A stretch of DNA of 64,000 nucleotides, taken from Mycobacterium lehmannii (GTDB taxonomy: Bacteria; Actinomycetota; Actinomycetes; Mycobacteriales; Mycobacteriaceae). Shown in pieces: positions 1-8,478 of this stretch (position 1 is its first letter; each line of letters starts with the position of its first letter). The stretch spans positions 19,327 to 83,326 of the forward strand of contig NZ_NKCN01000022.1 in NCBI RefSeq assembly GCF_002245535.1, given 5' to 3'. The notes beneath the pieces are model-generated. The model was given only the letters and a program-made list of their open reading frames with translations. It was not told where the DNA came from and did not search any database. Both the position numbers and the translations under genes were made by a program.

Positions 1-318
1 TCGCTGGTCTACCAGACCGAGAAGTTCGTCTCCGAGCAGCGCGGTGCCGAAGGTGGCTCGAAGGTCCCCGAGGACACGCTGACCAAGGTGGACGCGGCGA
101 TCGCCGATGCCAAGAAGGCGCTGGAAGGCACCGACATCGGTGAGATCAAGTCCGCCATGGAGAAGCTCGGCGTCGAGTCGCAGGCCCTCGGCCAGGCCAT
201 CTACGAGGCCACCCAGGCCGAGCAGGCGGCGAGCGGCGGTGCGGACGCCGGTCCGGCGGACGACAACGTCGTGGACGCCGAGGTCGTCGACGATGAATCT
301 GACAAGGAGAACAAGTGA
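1..318 (+). CDS. dnaK: DnaK (Hsp70) chaperone, C-terminal part
   Basis: The window opens inside this gene, in frame from base 1. About 105 codons remain. They cover the helical lid of the substrate-binding domain (start SLVYQTEKFV) and an acidic, Gly/Ala-rich tail ending DDESDKENK, typical of actinobacterial DnaK. DnaK is the cytosolic ATP-driven Hsp70 that holds unfolded clients with DnaJ and GrpE. The TGA stop overlaps the GTG start of grpE by 3 nt, so the two are translationally coupled. The promoter and HspR box of the operon lie outside the window. Confidence 0.96.
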   Translation, partial: SLVYQTEKFVSEQRGAEGGSKVPEDTLTKVDAAIADAKKALEGTDIGEIKSAMEKLGVESQALGQAIYEATQAEQAASGGADAGPADDNVVDAEVVDDESDKENK

Positions 319-938
319 CAGGAAACGATCCGCACGAGCCGGTGACCGTCACCGACAAACGGCGCATCGATCCCGTCACCGGTGAAGTGAGAGAAGCAGG
401 TTCGGATCCGGCGCCGGACTCGGCGTCGGACGAGCCCACTGCGACGGCGGCAGGGGAGGAGGCCGACAAGGCCTCCGAACTGCTCGCCGATCTGCAGCGG
501 GTCCAAGCCGATTTCACGAACTACCGCAAGCGGGCGTTGCGCGATCAGCAGGTGGCCGCGGACCGGGCGAAGGCTTCGGTCATCTCGGAGCTGTTGCCGA
601 TCCTCGATGACCTCGACCGCGCGCGAAGTCACGGTGACCTCGAGAGCGGTCCGTTCAAGGCGATGGCCGACAAGTTGGTCAACACGCTTGAGGGGCTGGG
701 TCTTTCGGGATTCGGCGACGAGGGCGACGACTTCGATCCCGAACTTCACGAGGCCGTCCAGCACGAGGGTGAGGGCACTCACCCCGTCCTCGGCACCGTG
801 ATGCGACGCGGGTACAAGGTGGGCGACCAAGTCGTGCGCCACGCCCTGGTCGGGGTGGTGGACACGGTCCCCGAGGACGCCGGCCACGACAGCGGCACCG
901 CCTCGGGTGACGGTGCGCCGGAAGCCGAAGCCGAATGA
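315..938 (+). CDS. grpE: GrpE nucleotide exchange factor
   Basis: A 207-aa protein. It has an unstructured acidic N-terminus (about residues 1-55), a long helical region with the GrpE signature around ANYRKR-like FTNYRKRALR, and a beta domain ending with the conserved GYKVGDQVVRHALV segment (about residues 155-180). An acidic tail follows. GrpE releases ADP from DnaK and so times client release. The GTG start lies in the dnaK stop codon (GTGA), which fixes the start. dnaJ follows after about 150 nt that contain a strong hairpin. Confidence 0.96.
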   Translation: MTGNDPHEPVTVTDKRRIDPVTGEVREAGSDPAPDSASDEPTATAAGEEADKASELLADLQRVQADFTNYRKRALRDQQVAADRAKASVISELLPILDDLDRARSHGDLESGPFKAMADKLVNTLEGLGLSGFGDEGDDFDPELHEAVQHEGEGTHPVLGTVMRRGYKVGDQVVRHALVGVVDTVPEDAGHDSGTASGDGAPEAEAE

Positions 939-944
939 CGAGGA

Positions 945-985
945 GGTGGCGCGGAACCGCCGAGAGCGGCGAATCCCGCGCCACC
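945..985 (+). other. Strong stem-loop between grpE and dnaJ
   Basis: Perfect 10-bp arms GGTGGCGCGG (945-954) and CCGCGCCACC (976-985) enclose 21 nt. The loop holds a further small stem, CCGC/GCGG. It starts 6 nt after the grpE stop. No T-run follows, so it is not a classical intrinsic terminator. It may be a processing or partial-termination site that sets the ratio of dnaK-grpE to dnaJ-hspR message. That function is inference. Confidence 0.5.
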
Positions 986-1089
986 TTCGACTCGTTCGGC
1001 GACGATGAATCCCACGAGATTCGTCGGCAACCAGCAAAATCTAAGTGAGACTGCGATAAACCTACAGAAGCGGAAGGAGGTGACGCGGT

Positions 1090-2268
1090 ATGGCTCAGCG
1101 TGAATGGGTCGAGAAGGACTTCTACTCCGAGCTCGGCGTCTCCTCTGACGCCAGCGATCAGGACATCAAGCGGGCAGCCCGAAAGTTGCTCGCGGAGAAC
1201 CACCCCGACCGCAACCCGGGCAACTCGGCCGCCGAGGAGCGGTACAAGGCCGTCTCCGAGGCCAAGGAGGTGCTCACCGATCCGGCCAAGCGCAAGGAGT
1301 ACGACGAGACCCGGCGGCTGTTCGCCAACGGCGGGTTCGGCCGCGGCCGCTTCGGCGGCGGTGGGGGCTACGGCGGGTTCGGCGGCGGCGACGGTGTCGA
1401 GTTCAACCTGAACGACCTGTTCGATGCGGCCGGCCAGACCGGCGGCGCGAACATCGGCGACCTGTTCGGTGGGCTCTTCGGCCGCGGCGCACAGCAGTCG
1501 CGACCCAGCAGGCCGCGTCGAGGCAACGACCTCGAGACCGAGGCGGAGCTGTCGTTCCTGGAAGCCACCAAGGGTGTGGCGATGCCGTTGCGGCTCACCA
1601 GTCCCGCGCCGTGCACGAACTGTCATGGCAGCGGCGCCCGCCCCGGTACGAGTCCGAAGGTCTGCCCGAACTGCAACGGGTCCGGGGTGATCAACCGCAA
1701 CCAGGGTGCGTTCGGATTCTCCGAGCCGTGCACCGAGTGTCGCGGCAGCGGGTCGATCATCGAGCACCCCTGTCAGGACTGTAAGGGCACCGGCGTGACC
1801 ACCCGCACCCGCACGATCAACGTGCGGATTCCGCCGGGTGTGGAGGACGGTCAACGGATTCGGTTGGCCGGCCAGGGCGAAGCGGGCCTGCGCGGCGCAC
1901 CGTCGGGCGACCTGTACGTCACCGTTCACGTCAGGCCCGACAAGGTGTTCGGCCGTGACGGCGACGACCTGACCGTTACCGTACCCGTCAGCTTCCATGA
2001 ATTGGCGTTGGGCACAACGCTTTCGGTGCCGACACTGGAAGGCAAGGTCGGCGTGCGAGTGCCCAAGGGCACCTCCGACGGACGCATCTTGCGCGTGCGC
2101 GGCCGTGGTGTGCCGAAACGCTCTGGCGGACACGGCGATCTGCTGGTGACGGTGAAGGTGGCGGTGCCGCCGAACCTGGAGGGCGAGGCGGCCGAGGCGT
2201 TGGAGGCCTATGCGAAGGCGGAGCGGGCCAGCGGCTTCGATCCGCGGGCCGGATGGGCAGGTGCGTAA
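1090..2268 (+). CDS. dnaJ1: DnaJ co-chaperone (DnaJ1)
   Basis: A 392-aa type I J-protein. The N-terminal J domain carries the HPD motif (AENHPDRNPGN, near residues 37-39). A Gly/Phe-rich linker follows (about residues 75-130). Four zinc-binding CxxCxGxG repeats come next: CTNCHGSG, CPNCNGSG, CTECRGSG and CQDCKGTG. Two C-terminal beta-barrel domains complete it. It delivers clients to DnaK and stimulates its ATPase. The ATG is preceded by a strong ribosome site, GGAAGGAGGTGA. The TAA stop overlaps the hspR ATG (TAATG). Confidence 0.96.
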   Translation: MAQREWVEKDFYSELGVSSDASDQDIKRAARKLLAENHPDRNPGNSAAEERYKAVSEAKEVLTDPAKRKEYDETRRLFANGGFGRGRFGGGGGYGGFGGGDGVEFNLNDLFDAAGQTGGANIGDLFGGLFGRGAQQSRPSRPRRGNDLETEAELSFLEATKGVAMPLRLTSPAPCTNCHGSGARPGTSPKVCPNCNGSGVINRNQGAFGFSEPCTECRGSGSIIEHPCQDCKGTGVTTRTRTINVRIPPGVEDGQRIRLAGQGEAGLRGAPSGDLYVTVHVRPDKVFGRDGDDLTVTVPVSFHELALGTTLSVPTLEGKVGVRVPKGTSDGRILRVRGRGVPKRSGGHGDLLVTVKVAVPPNLEGEAAEALEAYAKAERASGFDPRAGWAGA

Positions 2269-2672
2269 TGGCTGCGAAGCGGTCCAATGACGAGGCCCGT
2301 ACGTTCCTGATCTCCGTGGCCGCCGAGCTGGCCGGCATGCATGCCCAGACGCTGCGCACGTATGACCGGCTCGGGCTGGTGCGTCCGCAACGCACCTCCG
2401 GTGGCGGCAGGCGCTACTCACAGCACGACGTCGAGTTGCTCCGCGAGGTGCAACGGCTGAGCCAGGACGAGGGTGTCAACCTCGCGGGCATCAAGCGCAT
2501 CATCGAGCTGACCAACCAGGTCGAGGCGCTGCAGGCACGGGTGCGAGAGCTGACCGAGGAAGTCGAGGCGCTACGTGGCTCTCCGCGCCGCGACCTCGCC
2601 GTGATGCCCAAGAGCACCGCGGTCGTGGTCTGGCAGCCCGGAGCCGGCCGGCGGCGACGCCAGGCGGAGTAG
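2268..2672 (+). CDS. hspR: HspR, MerR-family heat-shock repressor
   Basis: A 134-aa regulator with an N-terminal MerR-type winged helix (AAELAGMHAQTLRTYDRLGL, then RRYSQHDVELLREVQ). A coiled coil (LTNQVEALQARVRELTEEVE) and a basic C-terminus follow. HspR represses the dnaK operon and clpB by binding HAIR inverted repeats, with DnaK as co-repressor. One HAIR is visible upstream of clpB at 9956-9976. The ATG at 2268 overlaps the dnaJ stop by one base. An in-frame ATG 15 nt upstream would add MGRCV and is less likely. The gene closes the operon, giving feedback control. Confidence 0.95.
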   Translation: MAAKRSNDEARTFLISVAAELAGMHAQTLRTYDRLGLVRPQRTSGGGRRYSQHDVELLREVQRLSQDEGVNLAGIKRIIELTNQVEALQARVRELTEEVEALRGSPRRDLAVMPKSTAVVVWQPGAGRRRRQAE

Positions 2673-2680
2673 AGCTTCCG

Positions 2681-3583
2681 TCAACGAATCCTGATCGAGA
2701 ACCGAGCGGTCTCCGGCTTGCCGGGGGCCGCTTTTCGGTATCCGCCTCTGCGTAGCGCGTCCGTCGGAGCCGCCATCGGTTCGATGCCGATCAGGTCGTC
2801 ATTGGGCGGCGCGAAGAGTTGCGCTGCGGGATAACCGGTTTCGAACGTCACGTCGATGCGGCGCGCACCTCCGGCGAGGGTGAACACCGCCCGTTGGGGC
2901 ACCTGGTCGAAACCGTCGTCGTAGGCGGTGACCATCAGGGTCTGCTCACCACCCGGCCACGGCTCGTCAGTGCCGGTGGGTATGCCCTTGTCATCCACCG
3001 GCAGATGGCGCATCGCCGGGGTGCTCAGCGTCCACTCCTCGCGCGGCACACCGGGGATCTTCACGTACGGGTGATAGCCGAAGCACAGCGGTACGGACAC
3101 CGACGAGGTGGGCGTCACCGTGGTCTCGATGGTGAGCTTGCGGTCGTCGAGCATCACGTGCTGGGTGAGCACGTGGGGGAAGGGAAACGCCGCGAGCAGT
3201 TGTGGGTCGGCGCCGTAGTCGAGGACGGCGGTCAGGCTGTTGTCGGTGCGGTCGCTGACCTCCCATCCGGGATAGGCGGCGAGCACGCCGTGGATCGGGG
3301 CGCCGTGCTCATCGGTCCGGACGCCGCCTGCACCCGGCGTCAGGGTGACGACGGACCCGTCGACCTCATAGGTGTTGGCGCTCAACCGGTTCGCCCACGG
3401 GTACAGGATCGGGATGCCCATCGTCTTGCCGTTGTTCACATAGGCGGTCAGACCGCGGCGCTGACCGAGGAACTCGTCACCGGACTCGGCCAACGACGTG
3501 CCCACCATGCCTGCGGCGGGGACGAACGTCGCGGTCAGGTCCGAAGACGGATCGCTGAGCGTGACGGCATCGAAGTCAACCAC
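2681..3583 (-). CDS. Aldose 1-epimerase (mutarotase) family protein
   Basis: A 300-aa protein of the galactose mutarotase-like beta-sandwich family. The motif CFGYHPYVKIPG supplies the probable catalytic-site histidine. DLIGIEPMAAPTDAL near the C-terminus carries the probable catalytic glutamate. Family members interconvert alpha and beta anomers of sugars or sugar phosphates; the substrate cannot be read from sequence. The start is GTG. It lies downstream of the zinc ADH in the same direction with a 97-nt gap, and runs convergently into hspR with only 8 nt between stops. Confidence 0.85.
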   Translation of the reverse strand: MVDFDAVTLSDPSSDLTATFVPAAGMVGTSLAESGDEFLGQRRGLTAYVNNGKTMGIPILYPWANRLSANTYEVDGSVVTLTPGAGGVRTDEHGAPIHGVLAAYPGWEVSDRTDNSLTAVLDYGADPQLLAAFPFPHVLTQHVMLDDRKLTIETTVTPTSSVSVPLCFGYHPYVKIPGVPREEWTLSTPAMRHLPVDDKGIPTGTDEPWPGGEQTLMVTAYDDGFDQVPQRAVFTLAGGARRIDVTFETGYPAAQLFAPPNDDLIGIEPMAAPTDALRRGGYRKAAPGKPETARFSIRIR

Positions 3584-3680
3584 AAGACGATCGTCGCACG
3601 AGCACCTGACCGGTTCGTGAATCTGGCGACGCTGGAGGCGTCGAAACCGTCGTCAGACGCACAATCCAGACACCCTCTGC

Positions 3681-4742
3681 TCAGTCGTAGACGATCACCG
3701 CGCGGCCGACGAAATCACCGCGGCCCAGCGCGTCGATGTGGTCGTTGACGTCTTCGAAGCGGACCTGCGTCACGCTGTCCTTGATCTTGCCGGCCTCGGC
3801 GAGCGCGACGACCTCGGTGAGGTCGGTGTAGTTGCCCCAGAACGAGCCGAAGAACGTGTACTCCCTGCCGACGATCGGAAACAGCGGGATGTCGACGCGG
3901 TTGCCCACCAGGCCGACCGATGCGACCGCACCCTCCGTGGCCAACAGCGCGAACGCCAACCGGATGCTGTCCTCGGCGCCGACACACTCGATGACCGCGT
4001 CGAACTCGCGCCTGCCGGTGGCCTGCTCGAGCGCGTCACGCACCTGGTCGTCGGTCCTACCCCTGGTGTTGATCGTGTGGTCAGCGCCGTTTTCGGTTGC
4101 CAGCGCCAGCTTTTCGTCGCTGCGGGCGAAGGCGACCACCGTCGCACCCGCACCGAGCAGCTTGGCGTACTGGACGGCGTAGGCGCCGAGGCCGCCGACT
4201 CCCATCACCGCCAACGTCGTTCCCGGCCCGAGCACCCCTGCCGCGCGCAGCTTCTTCAGGCCGCGGTACGGGGTCAGACCCGCATCGGTGAGCGGCGCCA
4301 GCGAGAGCGGCGACAGGTCGGCTCCGACGGGTATCACCTGTTGGTACGCCACCGGAACGTATTCGGCGTACCCGCCGTGCGGACCGAAGCCGACCCAGTG
4401 GCCCTGGTTGCAGATCTGTTCGTTGCCGCGGTGGCACTGGCGGCATGACCCGTCGCCGAGGGGACCGAAGACCACCGCGCGAGTACCCTCCGACAGGCCC
4501 GCGGAAGTCGGCACGTCGGCACCGATCCGGTCGACGGTGCCCGCGACCTCGTGGCCGGGCGTCACCGGAAGCGGCATCGGCAGGCTGAAGTAACCGTCGA
4601 TGAGCTGAAAGTCGGTGCGGCACATGCCTGCCCCGCCGACCTTGATCAACACCTGGTTCGGCTCGATGTCGGGTATGGGGATCTCCTCCAAGCGCAGTGG
4701 CTGCTTGTACCCGTGCATGCGTGCGGCTCGCATCGTCGCCAT
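3681..4742 (-). CDS. Zinc-dependent alcohol dehydrogenase (MDR family)
   Basis: A 353-aa medium-chain dehydrogenase. The GroES-like N-terminal domain has catalytic zinc residues in GMCRTDF and GHEVAG. The usual four-Cys structural-zinc lobe looks depleted: only CRQCHRGNEQIC is seen. The Rossmann domain has AVMGVGGLGAYAVQ. It should oxidise an alcohol or reduce an aldehyde with NAD(P). The substrate is unknown. The gene is upstream of the mutarotase and transcribed with it; the flavohemoglobin gene lies behind it in the same direction. Confidence 0.88.
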   Translation of the reverse strand: MATMRAARMHGYKQPLRLEEIPIPDIEPNQVLIKVGGAGMCRTDFQLIDGYFSLPMPLPVTPGHEVAGTVDRIGADVPTSAGLSEGTRAVVFGPLGDGSCRQCHRGNEQICNQGHWVGFGPHGGYAEYVPVAYQQVIPVGADLSPLSLAPLTDAGLTPYRGLKKLRAAGVLGPGTTLAVMGVGGLGAYAVQYAKLLGAGATVVAFARSDEKLALATENGADHTINTRGRTDDQVRDALEQATGRREFDAVIECVGAEDSIRLAFALLATEGAVASVGLVGNRVDIPLFPIVGREYTFFGSFWGNYTDLTEVVALAEAGKIKDSVTQVRFEDVNDHIDALGRGDFVGRAVIVYD

Positions 4743-4804
4743 CTGGACTCCCGACCGTTGATCTTGATCGGAGTGTACGGTTACGGCGGCCGCCGCGCGA
4801 CGTT

Positions 4805-5965
4805 TCAGGAGGCCAGGGGGTCGTGCTGAATCCGTTCGGCGGGTGCTCCTTTGGCGATCAAGGCGGCCTTGGTGGCCGTCACCATGGCAGGGCTGCCGCA
4901 GATCAGGATCTGCCGGTCACCCCAGTTGCCGTAGCGGGTGACCACGTCGGCCAGCATGCCGGTCTGTCGCACGTGCAGGCCGCGGGGCGGTTGCACATCG
5001 GGATAGTCCGCGGCCCATGGCGGGTCGGTGTTGAACTCCGAGACGGGGGTGACCGAGAGCCACGGGTTCTGTGAGGCGATCTCCCACAGCGTGCGCAGGT
5101 CGTAGAGGTCGCAGGGATACCGTCCGCCGAAGAACAGGTGCACCCGCGGATTGACGCCGTAGCGGGTGAGATCCATGATCAGCGCCCGCAGCGGCGCCAG
5201 ACCCGTGCTGCCTGCCACCATCAACACGTCGCCGCCGTCGCGGTCCACGTGCAGCCCACCGTGCGGATTGGACAGCCGCCACCTGTCACCGGGTGTCGTC
5301 TCGGCGACGATCGCGGTGCTCACCATGCCTCCGGGCACCGAGCGGATGTGGAACTCGATGCCGCCGGGTTCGGTCGGGATCGACGGGCTCAGGTACCGCC
5401 ACCGGCGCGGCCACTGCGGAACCTGAACCGTCACGTACTGGCCAGCGTGGTAGAACAGCGGCTGGTCCAGTTGCAGCCGCACGACGGAGACGTCGCGGGT
5501 GACGCGCATGTGCTCGATGACCGTGCCGTCGCAGTATGGCGGGCCCTCCTCGGCGTCGGCGGCGCCGCGCATCACCCCGATCATCAACGCGACCGCGTCG
5601 TGCGTCGCCTCGGCCAGCTGGTCGTTCCAGCTGGCCGCGAGGTGATGGCGGAAGCTGGCGTACAGCGCGGTCTGCATGCTGTCGTAATGCCGTTGTGTGA
5701 CACCGTATTTGCGGTGGTCACGGCCCAGCTGGGCGAGGAATGCCACCGGCTCCTGTGCCCGTTGGTCGGCGAGCTCGCCGAGAACCCACGTCATCGCGTG
5801 CCCGAACCGCTGCCGTTGTTCGTCCATGTCCGGCGGGAACAGGTCGCGCACCGCCATGTCGATCGCGAACCAGTGCGTGTAGAAGTTGCGGATCAGCTCG
5901 GAGCCGAGCGCGGGATCGACCGCGTCGCGCAGCGTGCGCAGCGCGTCACGGTCGTCGAGTCCCAC
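4805..5965 (-). CDS. Type II flavohemoglobin (globin-ferredoxin reductase fusion)
   Basis: A 386-aa protein with an N-terminal globin domain (about residues 1-135), an FAD-binding barrel and an NAD-binding domain. The globin has a likely proximal His in GRDHRKYGVT and a likely B10 Tyr in NFYTHWF. The FAD motif is RWRYLSPS, not the RxYS form of NO-dioxygenase flavohemoglobins. The NAD loop is GSTGLAPLRALI. These changes match the mycobacterial type II class (Rv0385-like), linked in the literature to membrane D-lactate oxidation rather than NO detoxification. The start is GTG. Rv0385 also lies near clpB. Confidence 0.85.
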   Translation of the reverse strand: MGLDDRDALRTLRDAVDPALGSELIRNFYTHWFAIDMAVRDLFPPDMDEQRQRFGHAMTWVLGELADQRAQEPVAFLAQLGRDHRKYGVTQRHYDSMQTALYASFRHHLAASWNDQLAEATHDAVALMIGVMRGAADAEEGPPYCDGTVIEHMRVTRDVSVVRLQLDQPLFYHAGQYVTVQVPQWPRRWRYLSPSIPTEPGGIEFHIRSVPGGMVSTAIVAETTPGDRWRLSNPHGGLHVDRDGGDVLMVAGSTGLAPLRALIMDLTRYGVNPRVHLFFGGRYPCDLYDLRTLWEIASQNPWLSVTPVSEFNTDPPWAADYPDVQPPRGLHVRQTGMLADVVTRYGNWGDRQILICGSPAMVTATKAALIAKGAPAERIQHDPLAS

Positions 5966-5981
5966 GCGGCCCGAGTGTATG

Positions 5982-6992
5982 TCAGGTTCGCGGCGCCCTT
6001 CGCTGGCGAAGCGCCGCCAGCACGATCAACGCCACGCCGAAGACGGTCCAGCAGGCCAACACGATGACCGGCAGCGTGGCGCCCGCGCCGTCGAAGAACG
6101 CCGCCGACCGCAGCAGGGTGGCGTGGGCGCCCTGTGGGAGGAACTGCCCGAACTGCCCCCAGCCGCTCGGCAGCAGTTGCGGGGCGCTGTTCAGGCCGGA
6201 CAGCGGATTGCCCACGAGAAGCGCCAACACCGCGCCCAGCGCCAGGCCGACGCGACCGAACACCGATCCCAATCCCAGCAGCGTCAACCCCATGGCCAGG
6301 ATTCCCAGCGTCAGCGCACCGGTGACTCCCCAGAAGTTCGCGTCGATCGACCCCAGGACCCAGCGCAACAGTGAGGCGATCGACAGGCCGGCCACGCCCG
6401 CGAAGACCACGGCGGCGGTGAACCGGGTCCATACCTCACGCTTGAGCGCGAACATCAAGGCGATCGCGGGCAGGAGTCCGGCGAGCGTGATGGGTAGCGC
6501 CGATGCGGCCAGCCCGACGCCGCGCGGGTCGTCGGTTGTCGGTGGCGCCAGATCCTCGACGCGCAACTGCGCACCGGTCTTCTGCGCGATGCCGTTGCCG
6601 ATCTGGGTCAGCATCTGGGCGATCATCGGACTGCCGCCGGTCGCGATCATCAGCGTGGGACCGTCGGGCCCGAGTGCGATGCCGCCGTAGACGTCGCGGG
6701 CGCGGATCGCGTCGCGCAACGCATCCGCGCTCGGGTAGTAGGTGAACGAGAACGCACCAGGTGCCTGCTGCTCCATGGTGGTGGCGACTTGTCCGCTCGC
6801 CGCCTGCGGCCCCGCCGCGCCTATCGGCACGTGGTGCGGAGCGGTTCGGGCTGCGGGCAGCGCGAAGGCCAATGCGACGATCGCGATGACGACGGTGAGC
6901 ACCACGACCACGCCTGTGGCGCGTATTGCAGCAGGCGGTTCGTGGACCGGCGATGCGTGGTGGCTGGACCGCGCGGGGGTTTCGGTAGTCAT
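5982..6992 (-). CDS. ABC-2/YhgE-like integral membrane protein
   Basis: A 336-aa protein. It has an N-terminal TM helix (about residues 24-46), an extracytoplasmic segment of about 110 residues, then five or six TM helices ending in a basic tail, RQRRAPRT. This resembles the permease-like YhgE/Pip or DUF3533 class, and no ATPase gene is adjacent. It faces a TetR gene across 98 bp that holds two similar inverted repeats, so it is probably the target of that repressor. Export of a toxic compound is a guess from that context. Confidence 0.75.
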   Translation of the reverse strand: MTTETPARSSHHASPVHEPPAAIRATGVVVVLTVVIAIVALAFALPAARTAPHHVPIGAAGPQAASGQVATTMEQQAPGAFSFTYYPSADALRDAIRARDVYGGIALGPDGPTLMIATGGSPMIAQMLTQIGNGIAQKTGAQLRVEDLAPPTTDDPRGVGLAASALPITLAGLLPAIALMFALKREVWTRFTAAVVFAGVAGLSIASLLRWVLGSIDANFWGVTGALTLGILAMGLTLLGLGSVFGRVGLALGAVLALLVGNPLSGLNSAPQLLPSGWGQFGQFLPQGAHATLLRSAAFFDGAGATLPVIVLACWTVFGVALIVLAALRQRRAPRT

Positions 6993-7003
6993 GGCCGTAC
7001 CTT

Positions 7004-7074
7004 TTCATTCGTCGTTGAATTAATGCGCATCGGCAGCGTAACTCGGTGGTCGACAGATTTCAACAGTCATTGAA
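7004..7074. promoter_or_regulatory. Paired TetR operator candidates
   Basis: Two 16-bp sites share the pattern TTCA-N8-TTGAA with their ends matching: TTCATTCGTCGTTGAA (7004-7019) and TTCAACAGTCATTGAA (7059-7074). The second is the core of a perfect 7-bp inverted repeat, ATTTCAA-N6-TTGAAAT. Their centres are 55 bp apart. One lies 12 bp upstream of the membrane-protein ATG and the other 17 bp upstream of the tetR ATG, as expected for a divergent autoregulated repressor. Confidence 0.65.
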
Positions 7075-7090
7075 ATGCTAATCTCGGGAC

Positions 7091-7738
7091 ATGGCGTCAC
7101 CAGTGAAAACGACCCGCCGACGGGGCCGCCGCCAGGGCGAACCGGTTTCGCGCGACGCGGTGCTCGCCGCGGCGCGCAAGCGGTTCGGCGCGCAGGGATA
7201 CGAGAAGACGACGTTGCGCGCCATCGCCCGCGACGCCCACGTCGACCCGTCGATGGTGCTCTATCTGTTCGGATCCAAGGCCGAGCTTTTTCGGGCGTCG
7301 CTCAACGTGGTCGTCGACCCCGGGGCGCTGGTCTCCGCACTTTCCGGTGGCCCCGATGACGACCCCGACATCGGCACCCGCATGGTGCGGGCGTACCTGC
7401 GGATCTGGCAGTCACCCGAAACGGGGCCGACGATGGTCGCGATGTTGCAGTCGGCCACCTCGAACTCCGACGCTCACGAGGCGTTCCGCGGGTTCATGCG
7501 GGACTACGTGCTGAGTGCGGTGTCCGATGAGCTCGGGGGAGGAGAGCAGGCCCGGCTGCGCGCACTGCTGGCCGCGAGCCAACTCGTGGGGATGGCGATA
7601 CTGCGCTTCGTCATGAAGATCCCACCGCTGGCCACGCTGCCCGACGACGACCTGGTACGGCTTCTGGCGCCGACGGTCACGCGGTACCTGACCGCCGACG
7701 CCGCCGAGCTCGGTCTGCCTGCGTTCGGCAAGTCATAG
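7091..7738 (+). CDS. TetR-family transcriptional regulator
   Basis: A 215-aa protein with an N-terminal TetR helix-turn-helix (about residues 20-60; ARKRFGAQGYEKTTLRAIA, then VDPSMVLYLFGSKAELF). The C-terminal half is an all-helical ligand-binding domain of the TetR_C class (GPTMVAMLQSATSN). It is divergent from the membrane-protein gene at 5982-6992. The operator pair between them suggests that it represses both. Its stop overlaps the convergent GAP-family gene by 6 nt. Confidence 0.9.
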   Translation: MASPVKTTRRRGRRQGEPVSRDAVLAAARKRFGAQGYEKTTLRAIARDAHVDPSMVLYLFGSKAELFRASLNVVVDPGALVSALSGGPDDDPDIGTRMVRAYLRIWQSPETGPTMVAMLQSATSNSDAHEAFRGFMRDYVLSAVSDELGGGEQARLRALLAASQLVGMAILRFVMKIPPLATLPDDDLVRLLAPTVTRYLTADAAELGLPAFGKS

Positions 7739-8410
7739 CCCGTGAATGCCCTTGTACAGCACCATGAGACCGATCACGACGAGAATGCCCGCCATCAGGA
7801 CGGCGTGCTGGTTGTCCATCCAATCCTTGAGCCGGCTCAGCGGCCGGTCGAGGCGGTCACCGGAGACCGCGTAGGCCAGGATCGGCAGCGCCACCGTCGA
7901 TCCGGCCGCGATCACGAACCAGGCGACGGCCAGCCAGTCGTCGCGCGCGCCGCCGCCGGCGGTGCCGATCGCCAAACCCGCTGCGGCACAGATGAACAAA
8001 ACCTTCGGGTTGACGACGGTCAAGGCCATCGCCGCACCGCCGGCCCGCAGCGGGGTCAGTGTGCCCAGGCTCTGCATCCATTTGGGTTTGTGTGCTGACT
8101 TCTTCCGGTTCAGCCATCGCTGGATGCCGAACACAATGAGTGCCGCACCGACCACGATCCGCAGGTAAGACGCCCATCCCGGCGGTTGGCCCTCGCGCCC
8201 ACCCATCAAGCTGGACACCTGGAGGAACACGCTCGTCAGCGCCGCCAACCCGATGATCCAGCCCGCTAAAAAGGCCAGTCCGGTCGGCCGCGGCCGCGGG
8301 GTGTGCAGCACGAGGACCGCCGGAATGATCGACAGCGGCGAGAGCGCCACCACCAACGCCAAGGGGATCAGTTCGGTCAGCAGCGATCCCTTGTCCACGA
8401 GGCCGAACAT
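7733..8410 (-). CDS. GAP-family (LysE-like) membrane protein
   Basis: A 225-aa hydrophobic protein with about six TM helices. It begins with the family signature LIPLALVVALSPLSIIPAVL and carries VNPKVLFICAAAGLAIG in the middle. GAP (Sap/DUF2910) proteins are LysE-superfamily transporters; mycobacterial members have been linked to glycopeptidolipid export. No glycopeptidolipid genes are seen here, so the cargo is open. I chose ATG at 8410; an ATG at 8449 would add 13 residues and neither has a clear ribosome site. It follows the ABM-domain gene in the same direction. Confidence 0.8.
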   Translation of the reverse strand: MFGLVDKGSLLTELIPLALVVALSPLSIIPAVLVLHTPRPRPTGLAFLAGWIIGLAALTSVFLQVSSLMGGREGQPPGWASYLRIVVGAALIVFGIQRWLNRKKSAHKPKWMQSLGTLTPLRAGGAAMALTVVNPKVLFICAAAGLAIGTAGGGARDDWLAVAWFVIAAGSTVALPILAYAVSGDRLDRPLSRLKDWMDNQHAVLMAGILVVIGLMVLYKGIHGL

Positions 8411-8478
8411 ATCGGAATGCCCGCTGCCGGTGCGGTTCAACAGCGCCATGCGCGCGTCGCGGCGCGCCGGGGTCGGTG

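Noticed and set aside
679..2421. Long minus-strand open frame opposite grpE and dnaJ
   Set aside because: Its Arg/Ala/Gly-rich translation shows no family, and it covers two well-recognised genes on the other strand. High GC gives many such shadows.
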